NCBI RefSeq assembly: GCF_025151995.1
Contig: NZ_CP102290.1
Span: forward strand, 2,852,001 to 2,916,000
Direction: 5' to 3'
From: Ruminococcus gauvreauii
GTDB taxonomy: Bacteria; Bacillota; Clostridia; Lachnospirales; Lachnospiraceae
Length of the DNA: 64,000 bases
The first letter of the stretch is position 1; the number at the start of each line of letters is the position of its first letter. The notes beneath the pieces were generated by a model. That model ran no database searches, was not told the DNA's origin, and worked only from the letters and a program-made list of their open reading frames with translations. Of this stretch, positions 43,131 through 51,623 are shown piece after piece. Position numbers and translations under genes: made by a program.

Positions 43131-44036
43131 GTGAGTTTTATAGAATTGTTAAAAGTTATCTTCCTGGGAATTGTGGAAGGGATTACGGAATGGCTGCCGG
43201 TGAGCAGTACGGGCCATATGATACTGGTAGACGAATTCATCAAACTGAATGTCAGCGCTGAATTCCTGCAGATGTTTCTGGTCGTCATCCAGCTGGGTGC
43301 GATCCTGGCGGTTGTGCTGATCTACTGGAACAAGCTGTGGCCGTTTCACAGAAAACCGGCGGAAGTGTCGGAGAGTTTCTGGCAGAATTACAGTGAGAAC
43401 AGGCTGGTCGGTTCTCTTCAGCAGTTTGCTGATAACCACGTGTCGATGAATAAGATCATTATGTGGCTGAAGATCGCAGTATCCTGCCTGCCCGCGATGA
43501 TCATTGCGATTCCATTTAACGACTTTATCGAAGAAAAGCTGAATAATTACGTTGTGGTAGCTGTCATGTTGATCGTTTATGGTATCCTGTTTATCATCAT
43601 CGAGAATTATAACAAACGGCGCAGGCCTAAGATGCGCAGGATCAGCGAGATCACCTGGACGACAGCGCTGCTGATCGGTGTGTTCCAGGTACTCTCCATC
43701 GTTCCGGGGACGTCGCGTTCCGGAGCGACGATCATCGGCGGTATCCTGCTGGGAACTTCCAGAAAACTGGCTGCCGAGTATACGTTCTTCCTTGCGGTTC
43801 CGGTGATGTTCGGCGCGAGCCTGCTCAAAGTGGTGAAATTCGGTTTCAGTTTCACTGGACCGGAGATTATCTATCTGCTTGTCGGGATGCTGGTCGCATT
43901 TGTGGTTTCGATTTTCTGTATTAAGTTCCTGATGAGTTATATCAGGAAACATGATTTTAAAGTATTCGGATGGTACCGGATCGTACTTGGTATTTTGATT
44001 TTGGGATACTTTGCAGGCAAAACATTGTTTGCATAA
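43131..44036 (+). CDS. uppP: Undecaprenyl-diphosphate phosphatase
   Basis: The BacA-type membrane enzyme has EGITEWLPVSSTGH near its N-terminus and PGTSRSGATIIGG in the middle, the two active-site motifs, with about eight helices. It recycles undecaprenyl pyrophosphate to the phosphate used by peptidoglycan and by the polysaccharide locus upstream. Two starts are possible: ATG at 43113, or GTG at 43131 preceded by TGGAG. I chose the GTG because it yields the family's usual SFIELLK start (301 residues); using 43113 adds six residues. Confidence 0.95.
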   Translation: MSFIELLKVIFLGIVEGITEWLPVSSTGHMILVDEFIKLNVSAEFLQMFLVVIQLGAILAVVLIYWNKLWPFHRKPAEVSESFWQNYSENRLVGSLQQFADNHVSMNKIIMWLKIAVSCLPAMIIAIPFNDFIEEKLNNYVVVAVMLIVYGILFIIIENYNKRRRPKMRRISEITWTTALLIGVFQVLSIVPGTSRSGATIIGGILLGTSRKLAAEYTFFLAVPVMFGASLLKVVKFGFSFTGPEIIYLLVGMLVAFVVSIFCIKFLMSYIRKHDFKVFGWYRIVLGILILGYFAGKTLFA

Positions 44037-44040
44037 TTTT

Positions 44041-44093
44041 GATACCAGGGTCAAAAGGTCGTGGGTATCATGGGGGCAAAAACCTTTTGACCC
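44041..44093. repeat. Intergenic inverted repeat, copy 2
   Basis: GGGTCAAAAGGT (44048-44059) and ACCTTTTGACCC (44082-44093) are perfect 12-base arms around a 22-base loop. The arms and the preceding ATACC match copy 1 at 25151-25191, while the loop differs. It lies between uppP and the carbamate kinase gene. No T tract follows, so it is not a standard terminator. Confidence 0.8.
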
Positions 44094-44122
44094 CAACATG
44101 ATAATTGATGGGAGGTTTTCAA

Positions 44123-45052
44123 ATGGGTAAGAAAAAGATTGTGGTGGCACTCGGGCACAGAGCTCTCGGCGCCACGCTTCCGGAGCAGAAAGAAGCGACA
44201 AGGAGAACGGCAAAAGTCATTGCCGACCTGGTGGAAGCCGGGGCTGATATCGTGATTTCCCACAGCAATGCACCACAGGTAGGAATGATCCATACGGCAA
44301 TGAATGAATTTGGCAAGTCGCATCCGAATTACACGCATGCACCGATGTCGGTGTGCTCGGCGATGAGCCAGGGATACATCGGTTATGACCTTCAGAATTC
44401 CATACGCGAAGAGCTGCTGAACCGCGGAATCTACAAGCCGGTCTGCACGGTTCTGACTCAGGTGACAGTGGATCCGTATGACGATGCATTCCATAAGCCG
44501 GTCAAAGTCATAGGACGTTATATGACGGAGGCGGAGGCCGAGGAGGAAGAAGAAAAAGGAAATTATGTGGTGAAGGAGGAGCAGGGATACCGCCGTATTG
44601 TTGCAGCGCCAAGACCGCAGGAGGTTATAGAGATTGATTCGATCAAAGCCCTCCTGGCGGCGGGTCAGATCGTGATCGCAGCAGGCGGGGGCGGCATCCC
44701 GGTACTGCAGCAGGGGACACAGCTGCGGGGAGCAAGCGCGGTGATCGAAAAGGATTACGCGAGCGGAAAGATGGCGGAAGCTCTGGACGCGGATGAACTG
44801 CTGATTTTAACGAGTGTGGAGAAGGTTTCGCTCAGTTTTAACACGGAGCAGGAAGAACTTCTGGGCGAGATTTCTGTTGCGGAAGCAAAAGAATATATGG
44901 GACAGGGTCAGTTTGAACCGAACACCATGCTTCCCAAAGTAGAAGCATCGGCAGAGTTCGTAGGAAAAAAGGAAGGCAGAAGAGCAGTCATCACCTCCAT
45001 CGATAAAGCAAGGGAAGGATACCTCGGCAAAACGGGGACAATCATCCGCTGA
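44123..45052 (+). CDS. arcC: Carbamate kinase
   Basis: The ATG at 44123 sits seven bases after GGGAGG; upstream in-frame starts overlap that site. The 309-residue amino-acid-kinase-fold enzyme has KKIVVALGHRALG at the start, HSNAPQVG, IAAGGGGIPVL and TSVEKVSLSF. It interconverts carbamoyl phosphate plus ADP with ATP, CO2 and ammonia. No arginine deiminase or ornithine transcarbamylase gene is adjacent, so its catabolic feeder (arginine, agmatine, citrulline or a purine product) lies elsewhere. It shares carbamoyl phosphate with carAB. Confidence 0.94.
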   Translation: MGKKKIVVALGHRALGATLPEQKEATRRTAKVIADLVEAGADIVISHSNAPQVGMIHTAMNEFGKSHPNYTHAPMSVCSAMSQGYIGYDLQNSIREELLNRGIYKPVCTVLTQVTVDPYDDAFHKPVKVIGRYMTEAEAEEEEEKGNYVVKEEQGYRRIVAAPRPQEVIEIDSIKALLAAGQIVIAAGGGGIPVLQQGTQLRGASAVIEKDYASGKMAEALDADELLILTSVEKVSLSFNTEQEELLGEISVAEAKEYMGQGQFEPNTMLPKVEASAEFVGKKEGRRAVITSIDKAREGYLGKTGTIIR

Positions 45053-45065
45053 CAGATCACACATG

Positions 45066-45104
45066 AAATCCATGGATTCCTCATGCGGGAACCCGTGGAT
45101 TTTT
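45066..45104 (+). terminator. Terminator after arcC
   Basis: The arms at 45066-45080 and 45088-45102 pair with one mismatch and one G-U around a seven-base loop, ending in a run of T residues. Confidence 0.75.
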
Positions 45105-45123
45105 CAACGAAAGGGATAAGGAT

Positions 45124-45750
45124 ATGAATGTATTATTTATCAACAGCTGTATGAGAGAGGGACAGTCCAGGACACTGAAAATTGCACAGGCATTTTTGGA
45201 AGAATTAAAATCCCGCAATCCCCAGATGATTATCACAGAGAAAAATCTCATGGACATAAACCCGCCTTATATGACGAGAGAAAGCTTCGGGAAGAGAAAT
45301 GAGCTCATCGGGAAGAAAGAGTACGCGCATCCGATGTTTGATCTGGCGCATGAATTTGCACAGGCGGATGCAATCGTGATCGCAGCGCCGATGTGGGAGT
45401 TCAGTTTTCCGGCTGTGCTGCGCTCATATATAGAGAACATCTCAGTGGCAGGCATCACATTTCGGTACACAGACCATGGAAGCGAAGGACTATGTAAGGC
45501 TGACAGGCTTTTATTCATCACGAGCAGGGGTGCTGATTTTGCAGACGGTCCCATGAAAGCGTGTGAGATGGGTGAGCGGTATCTCCGGGCGGTGTGCGGG
45601 ATGTATGGGATCGATGAGGTAACCTGCCTTGCTGCGGACGGACTGGATGAATATTTTACGAAAACCGATGCTATCGTCGCGGACGCCGTAAGACGGGCGG
45701 GGGAGCTGGCGGCAGGCTGGCCGCTGCCTGCTGAAGTTCAGGGAGAATAG
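45124..45750 (+). CDS. FMN-dependent NADH oxidoreductase, AzoR/flavodoxin-like fold
   Basis: The 208-residue protein begins VLFINSCMREGQSRT, a flavodoxin-like phosphate-binding loop. It has APMWEFSFPAVLRSYIENI and TSRGADF, which match the FMN-contact loops of AzoR and NQO-type enzymes. Such enzymes reduce quinones, azo compounds or nitroaromatics with NAD(P)H. Physiological substrate is unknown. It is flanked by terminators on both sides and is probably a single-gene unit or partly read through from arcC. Confidence 0.8.
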   Translation: MNVLFINSCMREGQSRTLKIAQAFLEELKSRNPQMIITEKNLMDINPPYMTRESFGKRNELIGKKEYAHPMFDLAHEFAQADAIVIAAPMWEFSFPAVLRSYIENISVAGITFRYTDHGSEGLCKADRLLFITSRGADFADGPMKACEMGERYLRAVCGMYGIDEVTCLAADGLDEYFTKTDAIVADAVRRAGELAAGWPLPAEVQGE

Positions 45751-45752
45751 AA

Positions 45753-45800
45753 ACAGACAAAATAAAAGACTCGCGAAAGCGGGTCTTTTATTTTGTCTGT
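45753..45800. terminator. Very long perfect terminator hairpin
   Basis: ACAGACAAAATAAAAGAC (45753-45770) is perfectly complementary to 45783-45800, with an inner CGC/GCG and GAAA loop. T-rich right arms and A-rich left arms make it effective on both strands. Confidence 0.9.
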
Positions 45801-45849
45801 GAAACATCAACCTGATTTTCAGATAAAAGGAGAAGGCGATATGATAAAT

Positions 45850-45878
45850 TTGGGGAGCAGATAGCGCTATAATATAAT
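45850..45878 (+). promoter_or_regulatory. Possible promoter for pyruvate carboxylase
   Basis: Two overlapping TATAAT boxes (45868-45873 and 45873-45878) lie about 60 bases before the start codon. The best -35 candidate, TTGGGG at 45850-45855, is poor, so an activator may be needed. Confidence 0.4.
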
Positions 45879-45936
45879 GTGAGGTGTTAGAAAGACGTGA
45901 TCAATGAAATAAAATGATGTCGGGAGGGAAGCAAAA

Positions 45937-48900
45937 ATGAAGGAGATTAAAAAATTCAAGCGTGTACTGGTTGCCAACCGGGGGGAGATTGCCATCCGTA
46001 TCTTCCGGGCGTGTCATGAACTGGGGATCCGGACGGTGGCTGTCTATTCTGAAGAGGATAAGAATACCTTATTTCGAAGCAAGGCGGATGAGGCATACCG
46101 GGTTGGCAAGGGGAAGACTCCGGTGGGGGCTTATCTGGGCATCGATGAGATCATTGCCCTGGCCAGAGCGAAGGGTGTGGATGCCATCCACCCGGGGTAC
46201 GGTTTTCTGGCGGAAAATGCTGATTTTGCGAGGGCATGCGCTGATGCGGGGATTGAGTTTATCGGACCGACAGCGGACATGATGGAGAAAATGGGAGATA
46301 AAGTGAAGTCCAAGCTGGTGGCGCAGTCTGTGGGGGTACCTACGATTCCCGGCGTTGAAAAGGTGATCGATACGGAGGAGGAGGCGCTCGAGGCAGCCAG
46401 AATCTGTGGATTTCCTGTGATGCTGAAAGCAGCCGCCGGAGGCGGCGGCAGGGGGATGCGGATCGTAAATTCAGAGGAAGAGCTTCTGCCCCAGTTCCGC
46501 AGCGCCCGCAGTGAGGCGGAAAAGGCGTTTGGCATTGATGATATTTTTATTGAAAAATATCTGGAAAACCCCAAACACATTGAGGTGCAGATTCTGGGGG
46601 ACAAAGAGGGCAATATTGTGCATCTGTACGAGAGGGACTGTTCTATCCAGAGGCGGCATCAGAAGGTGATTGAGTTTACGCCCTCTCTGTGTCTGACGGA
46701 GGCGCAGCGGCAGGCGATATGTGAGGATACGCTGAAGATCGCCAGGGCAGTCTCATACCAGAGCGCGGGGACGGTGGAATTCCTGGTGGACCAGAAGGGA
46801 GATCATTACTTCATTGAAATGAACCCCAGAATCCAGGTAGAACATACGGTGTCAGAGATGGTAACGGGTATCGACATTGTTCAGGCACAGCTGTTTATCG
46901 CTCAGGGATATACGCTGGATTCTGACAAGATAGGAATATCAGGACAGGAGAGTATCGGCTGTCTGGGCTATTCCATACAGTGCCGGATCACCACGGAGAA
47001 TCCGGCCAATGATTTCATGCCCGACACTGGAGTGATCGAGACTTACCGGAGTCCCGGAGGAATCGGGATCCGAATTGATGGAGGAAACAGCTTCCAGGGG
47101 GCCCAGATCACCCCCTTCTATGACAGTCTGCTGCTGAAAGTCATTGCCTATGGCAGAAAATTCGAGGACGTGAGGCGAAAAGCCATGCGTGCGTTACAGG
47201 AGACACAGATTAAAGGTGTGGAGACAAATATTCCGTTTCTGCTGAATGTGCTGAATCATCCGGCATTTGCGGCGGGGACGTGTGACACGGGTTTTATCGC
47301 CAGGAATCCGGAACTGCTGGATATCAAGAAGACCCAGGACCGGGAGCAGAAAGTACTGGCATTTCTGGGAAATAAGTACGTCAATGAGAGCAAGGGGAAA
47401 AAACCGTATTTCAATGTACCTGTATTTCCGAGATTTCAGGATAAAGAACTGGCAGGACTTCAGGGGACCAGGCAGCTTTTTGAGCAGTTGGGGGATCGGA
47501 AGTTCTGCGACTGGATCCTGAATCAGAAGAGGCTTTTGATTACGGACACCACCATGCGCGATGCGCAGCAGTCACTGATGGCTACCCGGGTTCGGACTGT
47601 GGACATGGAAAAAATAGCGCCGGCAGTTTCCGTCTATGGGAAAGATCTCTTCTCACTGGAGATGTGGGGCGGCGCTACCTTTGATACGTCTTTTCGTTTT
47701 CTTGGGGAATCTCCGTGGGAAAGACTGGACACACTGCGCGGGAAGATCCCAAACCTGCTGTTTCAGATGCTGATCCGGGGTGCTAACGGCGTGGGATATA
47801 AAAACTATCCGGATAATGTGATCCGGAACTTTGTGCGGCAGTCGGCCGAAGCGGGCATTGATCTGTTCCGCATCTTTGACTCACTCAACTGGATTCCGGG
47901 CATGGAGGTGGCTCTGGATGAGACACTGAATCAGGGGAAACTGGCTGAGACCTGCATCTGTTATACCGGTGATATTCTGGATGAATCCAGGACGAAATAC
48001 AACCTGTCTTATTATGTGAGGATGGCAAAAGAACTGGGAAAACGCGGCACCCACATTCTGGGAATCAAGGATATGTCGGGCCTGTTAAAACCCATGGCGG
48101 CTGCAAAACTGATCGGTGCTCTGAAACAGGAGATTGGAATCCCGATTCATTTACATACCCATGATACTTCCGGAAACGGAGTGGCCACGGTTCTGATGGC
48201 AGCTCAGGCGGGAGTAGACATCGCGGACGCTGCGGTCAATTCCATGAGCGGGCTGACCTCCCAGCCGGCTTTGAATTCGGTGGCAGCAGCCCTGGAAAAC
48301 AGTCGGAGAAGTACAGGCCTGAACATTGATGGACTTCAGAAAATTTCAGATTACTGGCAGGATGTAAGGCCGGTGTATGCCGGATTTGAATCAGAACTTG
48401 TGACCTCCACCGCCGAGATATATAAATACGAGATTCCCGGCGGACAGTACTCTAATCTGAAGCCTCAGGTGGAGAGTTTTGGACTGGGGCACCGTTTTGA
48501 AGAGGTAAAGGAAATGTATAAGCAGGTCAATGAGATGCTGGGGGATATCGTAAAGGTGACGCCAACCTCTAAAGCAGTGGGAGACCTGGCTATCTTTATG
48601 GTGCAGAATGATCTTACGCCGGAAAATATCTGTGAAAAAGGAGCCGGTATGGATTTTCCGGATTCCATTACATCATATTTTGAGGGTATGATGGGGCAGC
48701 CTGAGGGAGGATTTCCAAAAGAGCTCCAAAAGATCGTACTGAAGGGGAAGACGCCGATTACGGTTCGGCCTGGGGAGCTGCTGCCGCCCGAGGATCTTGA
48801 CGGTATCCGGCAGTATCTGAAGTCGGAACTGGGGCTTCAGGGCACGGACAGGGAAGTGATCAGCTATGCGCTCTATCCGAAGGTATTTGAGGATTACGTA

Positions 48901-49380
48901 AAAAGCCAGCGCCAGGACGGCAATTTCCGTTATATGGGTTCGGATATCTTCTTTCATGGGCTGGAGGAGGGGGAGACCTGTGAGGTAAAACTGGGTGAGG
49001 GCAGTTTCCTGGTGGTGAAACTGTGCGAGGTAAGACCTGCGGATGACGAGGGATATCGCGAGGCTGTCTTTGAAGTGAATGGAAATCGCCGCAGTATCCG
49101 AATCAAGGATCTGGATGTGGCGGAACATGCGCATAATGCAGTGCTGTATGCAGACCCGGAGAATCCGAAAGAGGTTGGCGCCCATATCCCGGGAAATATC
49201 GTGAAAGTATTTGTAAAAGAAGGGGAAAGTGTAACCGAAGGGCAGCCCGTGGCGCTGATTGAAGCTATGAAGATGGAAAGCAATATCCTGGCTGCAGCTT
49301 CCGGGCTGGTAGAGCGAATCTACGCTTCGGAAGGAGAACAGGTGAAGGCGGGGCAGATGCTTATAAGGCTGGGAGAATAA
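45937..49380 (+). CDS. pyc: Pyruvate carboxylase
   Basis: The 1147-residue single-chain enzyme has a biotin carboxylase domain (VLVANRGEIAIRIFRA, KAAAGGGGRGMR, EMNPRIQVEHTVSEM). It continues with a carboxyltransferase domain (TDTTMRDAQQSLMATRVRT, metal-binding HLHTHDTSGNG) and a C-terminal biotinyl domain with EAMKMES and Lys1112. It carboxylates pyruvate to oxaloacetate with bicarbonate and ATP. The GGAGGG site precedes the ATG. With pyruvate:ferredoxin oxidoreductase encoded 2.2 kb away, this region controls two fates of pyruvate. Confidence 0.98.
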   Translation: MKEIKKFKRVLVANRGEIAIRIFRACHELGIRTVAVYSEEDKNTLFRSKADEAYRVGKGKTPVGAYLGIDEIIALARAKGVDAIHPGYGFLAENADFARACADAGIEFIGPTADMMEKMGDKVKSKLVAQSVGVPTIPGVEKVIDTEEEALEAARICGFPVMLKAAAGGGGRGMRIVNSEEELLPQFRSARSEAEKAFGIDDIFIEKYLENPKHIEVQILGDKEGNIVHLYERDCSIQRRHQKVIEFTPSLCLTEAQRQAICEDTLKIARAVSYQSAGTVEFLVDQKGDHYFIEMNPRIQVEHTVSEMVTGIDIVQAQLFIAQGYTLDSDKIGISGQESIGCLGYSIQCRITTENPANDFMPDTGVIETYRSPGGIGIRIDGGNSFQGAQITPFYDSLLLKVIAYGRKFEDVRRKAMRALQETQIKGVETNIPFLLNVLNHPAFAAGTCDTGFIARNPELLDIKKTQDREQKVLAFLGNKYVNESKGKKPYFNVPVFPRFQDKELAGLQGTRQLFEQLGDRKFCDWILNQKRLLITDTTMRDAQQSLMATRVRTVDMEKIAPAVSVYGKDLFSLEMWGGATFDTSFRFLGESPWERLDTLRGKIPNLLFQMLIRGANGVGYKNYPDNVIRNFVRQSAEAGIDLFRIFDSLNWIPGMEVALDETLNQGKLAETCICYTGDILDESRTKYNLSYYVRMAKELGKRGTHILGIKDMSGLLKPMAAAKLIGALKQEIGIPIHLHTHDTSGNGVATVLMAAQAGVDIADAAVNSMSGLTSQPALNSVAAALENSRRSTGLNIDGLQKISDYWQDVRPVYAGFESELVTSTAEIYKYEIPGGQYSNLKPQVESFGLGHRFEEVKEMYKQVNEMLGDIVKVTPTSKAVGDLAIFMVQNDLTPENICEKGAGMDFPDSITSYFEGMMGQPEGGFPKELQKIVLKGKTPITVRPGELLPPEDLDGIRQYLKSELGLQGTDREVISYALYPKVFEDYVKSQRQDGNFRYMGSDIFFHGLEEGETCEVKLGEGSFLVVKLCEVRPADDEGYREAVFEVNGNRRSIRIKDLDVAEHAHNAVLYADPENPKEVGAHIPGNIVKVFVKEGESVTEGQPVALIEAMKMESNILAAASGLVERIYASEGEQVKAGQMLIRLGE

Positions 49381-49403
49381 AATCAGATTCGGATAACTAT
49401 AAG

Positions 49404-49433
49404 GACCCGGCAGATTTGCGTATCTGCCGGGCC
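49404..49433. terminator. Convergent terminator between pyc and TetR gene
   Basis: CCCGGCAGAT (49406-49415) and ATCTGCCGGG (49422-49431) form a perfect ten-pair stem with a six-base loop between two convergent genes. Neither side has a strong T run. Confidence 0.7.
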
Positions 49434-49445
49434 CTGTCCCGCTGC

Positions 49446-50030
49446 TCAGGTTTTTGAGATGCCTTTCATGGTCAGCCGTACTGCATTGTCAACGATATCT
49501 ACCAGACTCCTGCCGGTTTCGTCGAAGCACCACAGTGTCTCCGCTCCGAGAAGAGCCACGATTAACTCTTCTACATAGTGATCGCTGGGTATGTCATCGC
49601 GGAGCTGGTTCTCCTGCTTGCCTTTCTCCACGATTTTCTTCAGTATACGAAGGAGTGTACGGTCTTTGCTGATAAAACTATAATCAGGAAACGAAAAAAA
49701 ATTGGAGATCATCGCCTTTATAATCCCCTTTCCGTTGTTCTCGTGTTTTGTATAGGCTGTGCGGATAAAGTCCATCAGCATATCCGAAAAGCATTCCTTT
49801 TCCACCTGCTGATAGATACGTTCGTACTGTTCATCCGCCATTTTAATATTATAAAAAATAATGTCTGCTTTTGAATCAAAATATGTATAAAAACTTCCTT
49901 TTGCCACGTTTGCCTCGGTCGTAATATCTTCGATATTGACGTTGTTGTATCCTTTTTCATTGATGACCTTTAAGGCGGATTCATAGATCTTTTCCCTGGT
50001 TTTTAAAGCCATCTGTTTTCTTTTCGTCAT
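49446..50030 (-). CDS. TetR-family transcriptional regulator
   Basis: The 194-residue protein has an N-terminal helix-turn-helix (VINEKGYNNVNIEDITTEANVAKGSFYTYFDSK, given here only as a location at about residues 19-50) and a helical ligand domain. It is clearly related to the next gene upstream, sharing length and the GKGIIKAMISNFFSFPDYSF-like region near residue 105. Both are transcribed toward pyc. The target genes are not evident; such proteins usually repress nearby genes or efflux and metabolic genes in response to a small ligand. Confidence 0.88.
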   Translation of the reverse strand: MTKRKQMALKTREKIYESALKVINEKGYNNVNIEDITTEANVAKGSFYTYFDSKADIIFYNIKMADEQYERIYQQVEKECFSDMLMDFIRTAYTKHENNGKGIIKAMISNFFSFPDYSFISKDRTLLRILKKIVEKGKQENQLRDDIPSDHYVEELIVALLGAETLWCFDETGRSLVDIVDNAVRLTMKGISKT

Positions 50031-50070
50031 ATTGCTTATTTCATCCTTCTCAATTATTCGGGTGCCGGCT

Positions 50071-50679
50071 TTATTGTACCATCATGCCGAGCGCCATGGT
50101 ACGGATCGTCTCCACCATCAAGTCGGCCAGGCTCTGTCCGCCGGTGTCGAAACACCAGATGACTTCCACTCCCGCCATGGCAGAGAGCAGCTGCGACACA
50201 CACTCGGTGGCAGTTCGGCTGCCGCTGACTTCTCCGCTGTCGATCCCCTTCTCCACGATGCGCAGGAGACAGCGGAACAGCGAACGGTTCTGCTGGTAAA
50301 AATCATATTCGGGGAAAGAAAAATAGTTGGAGATAATCGCTTTGATGATACCCTTGCCGCGCTTTTCATATTCCGCATAGGACAGGCGGATGAAATGCAT
50401 GATCGTAGGTAAGAAGGTTTCCTGCACTGTCTGCTGATACGCCCATTCATAGATCGCATCCGAGCGCTGGATGGTATCCAGTACGATGGTTTCTTTCGAC
50501 TTGAAATACGTATAAAAACTGCCGCTGGCCACACCGGCCCGGGAGGTAATGTCCTCGATTGTGGTATTGCCGAAGCCCTTTTCGTTGATAACCTCCATGG
50601 CGGCCTGGAAGATCCTGTCTTTGGTTTCCAGTGCCTGCTGCTGGCGTCTGGTTAGTCTGGTTGGATTGTTATTTTGCAT
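50071..50679 (-). CDS. TetR-family transcriptional regulator, paralog
   Basis: The 202-residue protein has a basic N-terminus (TRRQQQALETKDRIF), a helix-turn-helix containing TTIEDITSRAGVASGSFYTY and a ligand domain with GKGIIKAIISNYFSFPEY. Similarity to the adjacent gene over the whole length indicates a local duplication. The separation of 40 bases and shared orientation suggest one transcript, and the two could form heterodimers. Confidence 0.88.
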   Translation of the reverse strand: MQNNNPTRLTRRQQQALETKDRIFQAAMEVINEKGFGNTTIEDITSRAGVASGSFYTYFKSKETIVLDTIQRSDAIYEWAYQQTVQETFLPTIMHFIRLSYAEYEKRGKGIIKAIISNYFSFPEYDFYQQNRSLFRCLLRIVEKGIDSGEVSGSRTATECVSQLLSAMAGVEVIWCFDTGGQSLADLMVETIRTMALGMMVQ

Positions 50680-50708
50680 ATGTGACCCTCGATCCTAAGA
50701 ATTTCTGA

Positions 50709-51359
50709 TTATTCATCTGTTCCGTAGCACTTTAAAAGGTATGGGTCGATCTGATAAAAGTCTTGAATGTGCATACAAACTAGTTGCCGCAGTTTGGAAA
50801 GCTCGCTGTTGCAGATGGCTTCTATGATGGGCAGATGGTGGTGAATCTGCTGCAAACTGTCTTCGATGCTGGTGTATTTGGAAATCTGTATCAGATGAAT
50901 CTGTTGATAAATCGCTTTCTGGTGTTGGTATAGAATGGTGTTTCCGGAAATTTCGGCAATCTTCAGATGAAAATCGCCGTCTGCACGGATCCGCTCGTAG
51001 ATATTTCCCTGCTCGGCAGCTTGTTCACATGCGGCAGCCAGGCGTTTCAGTTCTTCGAAATTTGCTGCGCTGCCATAATAGGATGCCAGTTCTGCGGAAA
51101 GGATGTCCTGTACGAGGCGGATGGAACCGATGTCCCGGATTTCCTTGTCCGTAAACTCCGCGACGACGGCGCTTCGGTTGGACTTAATGGTGACCAGCGC
51201 TTCTGATGCCAGACGTCTGATCGCGTCGTGAACGGGTGTACGGCTGATGTTTAACTGTGAGGAGATCTGTAGCTCGGATATTTTCTCGCCCGGCAGTAAC
51301 TCCATATGAAAGATCTGTTCTTTTAATGTTTCATAAGCAATGCTACTTTGAGAACGCAT
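50709..51359 (-). CDS. GntR-family regulator with FCD ligand domain
   Basis: The 216-residue protein has a winged helix (LLPGEKISELQISSQLNISR, then TPVHDAIRRLASEALV). Its FCD domain has metal-ligand residues in DGDFHLKIAEISGN and the later HHHLPIIEAI. FCD regulators sense organic acids or amino-acid-like ligands. The gene is divergent from pyruvate:ferredoxin oxidoreductase, and a perfect palindrome lies in that promoter region, so it probably controls the catabolic block starting at 51624. Confidence 0.9.
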   Translation of the reverse strand: MRSQSSIAYETLKEQIFHMELLPGEKISELQISSQLNISRTPVHDAIRRLASEALVTIKSNRSAVVAEFTDKEIRDIGSIRLVQDILSAELASYYGSAANFEELKRLAAACEQAAEQGNIYERIRADGDFHLKIAEISGNTILYQHQKAIYQQIHLIQISKYTSIEDSLQQIHHHLPIIEAICNSELSKLRQLVCMHIQDFYQIDPYLLKCYGTDE

Positions 51360-51425
51360 GGATCATGCTCCTTTTTCATTTCTTTTTGATATGGAAAAAC
51401 CTGCTATTTTTATCCAATTATAGTT

Positions 51426-51454
51426 ATTATACCCTAATAAAGTGCATTTTGCAA
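51426..51454 (-). promoter_or_regulatory. Promoter for GntR-family gene
   Basis: On the minus strand TTGCAA (complement of 51449-51454) and TATAAT (complement of 51426-51431) are 17 bases apart, about 67 bases before the GntR start. Confidence 0.55.
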
Positions 51455-51512
51455 ATGATTTTTTAGAACAATTTACACAAAAAAAACGAGTAAATTTCTT
51501 CTGTATTGTTCA

Positions 51513-51541
51513 TTGACTTTTTGCATGGAAAACAATATATT
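51513..51541 (+). promoter_or_regulatory. Promoter for pyruvate:ferredoxin oxidoreductase operon
   Basis: TTGACT (51513-51518) and TATATT (51536-51541) are 17 bases apart. Transcription would begin near 51548, just before the palindrome at 51556. Confidence 0.75.
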
Positions 51542-51555
51542 GGATGTAACTATAG

Positions 51556-51571
51556 TAATTGCATGCAATTA
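51556..51571. promoter_or_regulatory. Perfect 16-base palindrome, candidate GntR operator
   Basis: TAATTGCATGCAATTA reads the same on both strands and overlaps the expected start of the nifJ transcript. Its ATTG-N4-CAAT form is like operators of FCD-type GntR proteins. A bound repressor here would block transcription. The adjacent divergent GntR gene is the obvious candidate. Confidence 0.65.
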
Positions 51572-51623
51572 TTGCAAATAGCATGGAATGTGAAATGACA
51601 AAAGAATTAAGGAGGTATTAAAA

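Noticed and set aside
43149..44213. Long minus-strand open frame of 354 codons opposite uppP
   Set aside because: It overlaps an obvious membrane enzyme with intact motifs, has a His/Asp/Arg/Gln-rich composition typical of antisense frames, and has no ribosome site.
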